DNA of 64,000 bases from Actinomycetes bacterium. GTDB lineage: Bacteria > Actinomycetota > Acidimicrobiia > Acidimicrobiales > Ilumatobacteraceae. The stretch's first letter is position 1; the number at the start of each line of letters is the position of its first letter. The position numbers were made by a program, and so were the translations under genes. This document shows positions 63,819 to 64,000 of the stretch, piece by piece. Where the stretch lies: contig JAIOPC010000005.1 of NCBI GenBank assembly GCA_021414085.1, forward strand, positions 16,748 to 80,747, given 5' to 3'. The notes beneath the pieces are model-generated. The model did not search any database and was not told where the DNA came from. It saw nothing but the letters and a program-made list of their open reading frames with translations.

Positions 63819-64000
63819 GCGAGGCGGCCACCGAAGACTTCGAGCGCACGCCGGGCGGGGCCATCCTGATGGATGGCATCCGTCTGCGCGGCGAGATCAT
63901 CGCCTCGCTGCGCAGCACCATCGAAGCGGCCGGTTCGCCGCGGGTGTGCTTGGCCACCGTGCTCGTCGGCGACGACAAGCCGAGCCACGTCTACGTGGCC
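63815..64000 (+). CDS. folD: Methylene-THF dehydrogenase/cyclohydrolase, N-terminal part
   Basis: Sixty-two codons are present before the window ends. ILMDGIRLRGEIIASLR and CLATVLVGDDKPSHVYVA match FolD, which converts 5,10-methylene-THF to 10-formyl-THF in two steps. The start ATG 63815 overlaps the fhs stop by 4 bp, so fhs-folD form one operon linking methylene-THF to formate. The catalytic core lies beyond the window. Confidence 0.93.
   Translation, partial: MSEAATEDFERTPGGAILMDGIRLRGEIIASLRSTIEAAGSPRVCLATVLVGDDKPSHVYVA

Overview
The window is GC-rich, densely packed bacterial chromosome with many GTG starts, 4-bp start/stop overlaps and several apparently leaderless promoters. Gene content points to a high-GC actinobacterium, probably of the Acidimicrobiia/Ilumatobacter type. 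The support is a PAC2-family protein, an F420/LLM-type oxidoreductase, a UvrD-like helicase with a C-terminal HRDC domain behind an actinobacterial-type LexA box, a FAAL-like ligase, and a secreted protein ending in a domain I associate with Acidimicrobiia. The lineage is inferred from content only. No rRNA, tRNA, CRISPR array, IS element or prophage was seen.

Layout. 1-411: end of an ACR3 arsenite permease. 525-12568: a tightly coupled seven-gene operon (membrane-anchored exported protein, ABC ATPase, ABC permease, Gly/Gln-rich membrane protein, MoxR ATPase, DUF58 protein, giant protein with three vWA domains). 12504-17895: CcmF-like heme lyase, AlaA-like aminotransferase, divergent arsI/arsR, CnoX/YbbN-like thioredoxin, PAC2 protein. 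17900-25745: two exported proteins, LLM oxidoreductase, UvrD/HRDC helicase, HDAC-fold amidohydrolase, lipoprotein. 25764-31559: fatty acyl-AMP ligase, leuS, a small membrane protein, MazEF-type toxin-antitoxin pair. 31571-39858 (minus strand): histidine utilisation operon hutH-hutU-def-hutF-hutI-tetR-acyl-CoA ligase, in which a peptide-deformylase paralogue occupies the place where a HutG would be expected. 39922-45443: lipoprotein, then a sensor kinase, a kinase-like protein that has lost its phospho-accepting His, and a response regulator carrying an N-terminal cyclase-like domain. 45469-48383 (minus): enolase-superfamily enzyme, fatty acid desaturase, PhnD-like binding protein.

48434-64000 is the most distinctive region: MttB-family methyltransferase 1, a dimethylglycine-dehydrogenase-type FAD/GcvT enzyme, a peptide/opine-type ABC importer (Tat lipoprotein, two permeases, fused double ATPase), MttB-family methyltransferase 2, and a DgcA/StcD-type flavin oxidoreductase. 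After a 35-aa Lys-rich protein on the opposite strand come formate-THF ligase and folD. Read together this predicts import and stepwise demethylation of an N-methylated compound (betaine-like or N-methylated amino acid/opine), with methyl groups passing to tetrahydrofolate and leaving as formate with ATP recovered by Fhs. No corrinoid protein or corrinoid activase is encoded in the window, so how the MttB-like enzymes work here is open.

No stretch longer than 300 bases lacks a gene. Intergenic regions with recognisable signals are listed separately.
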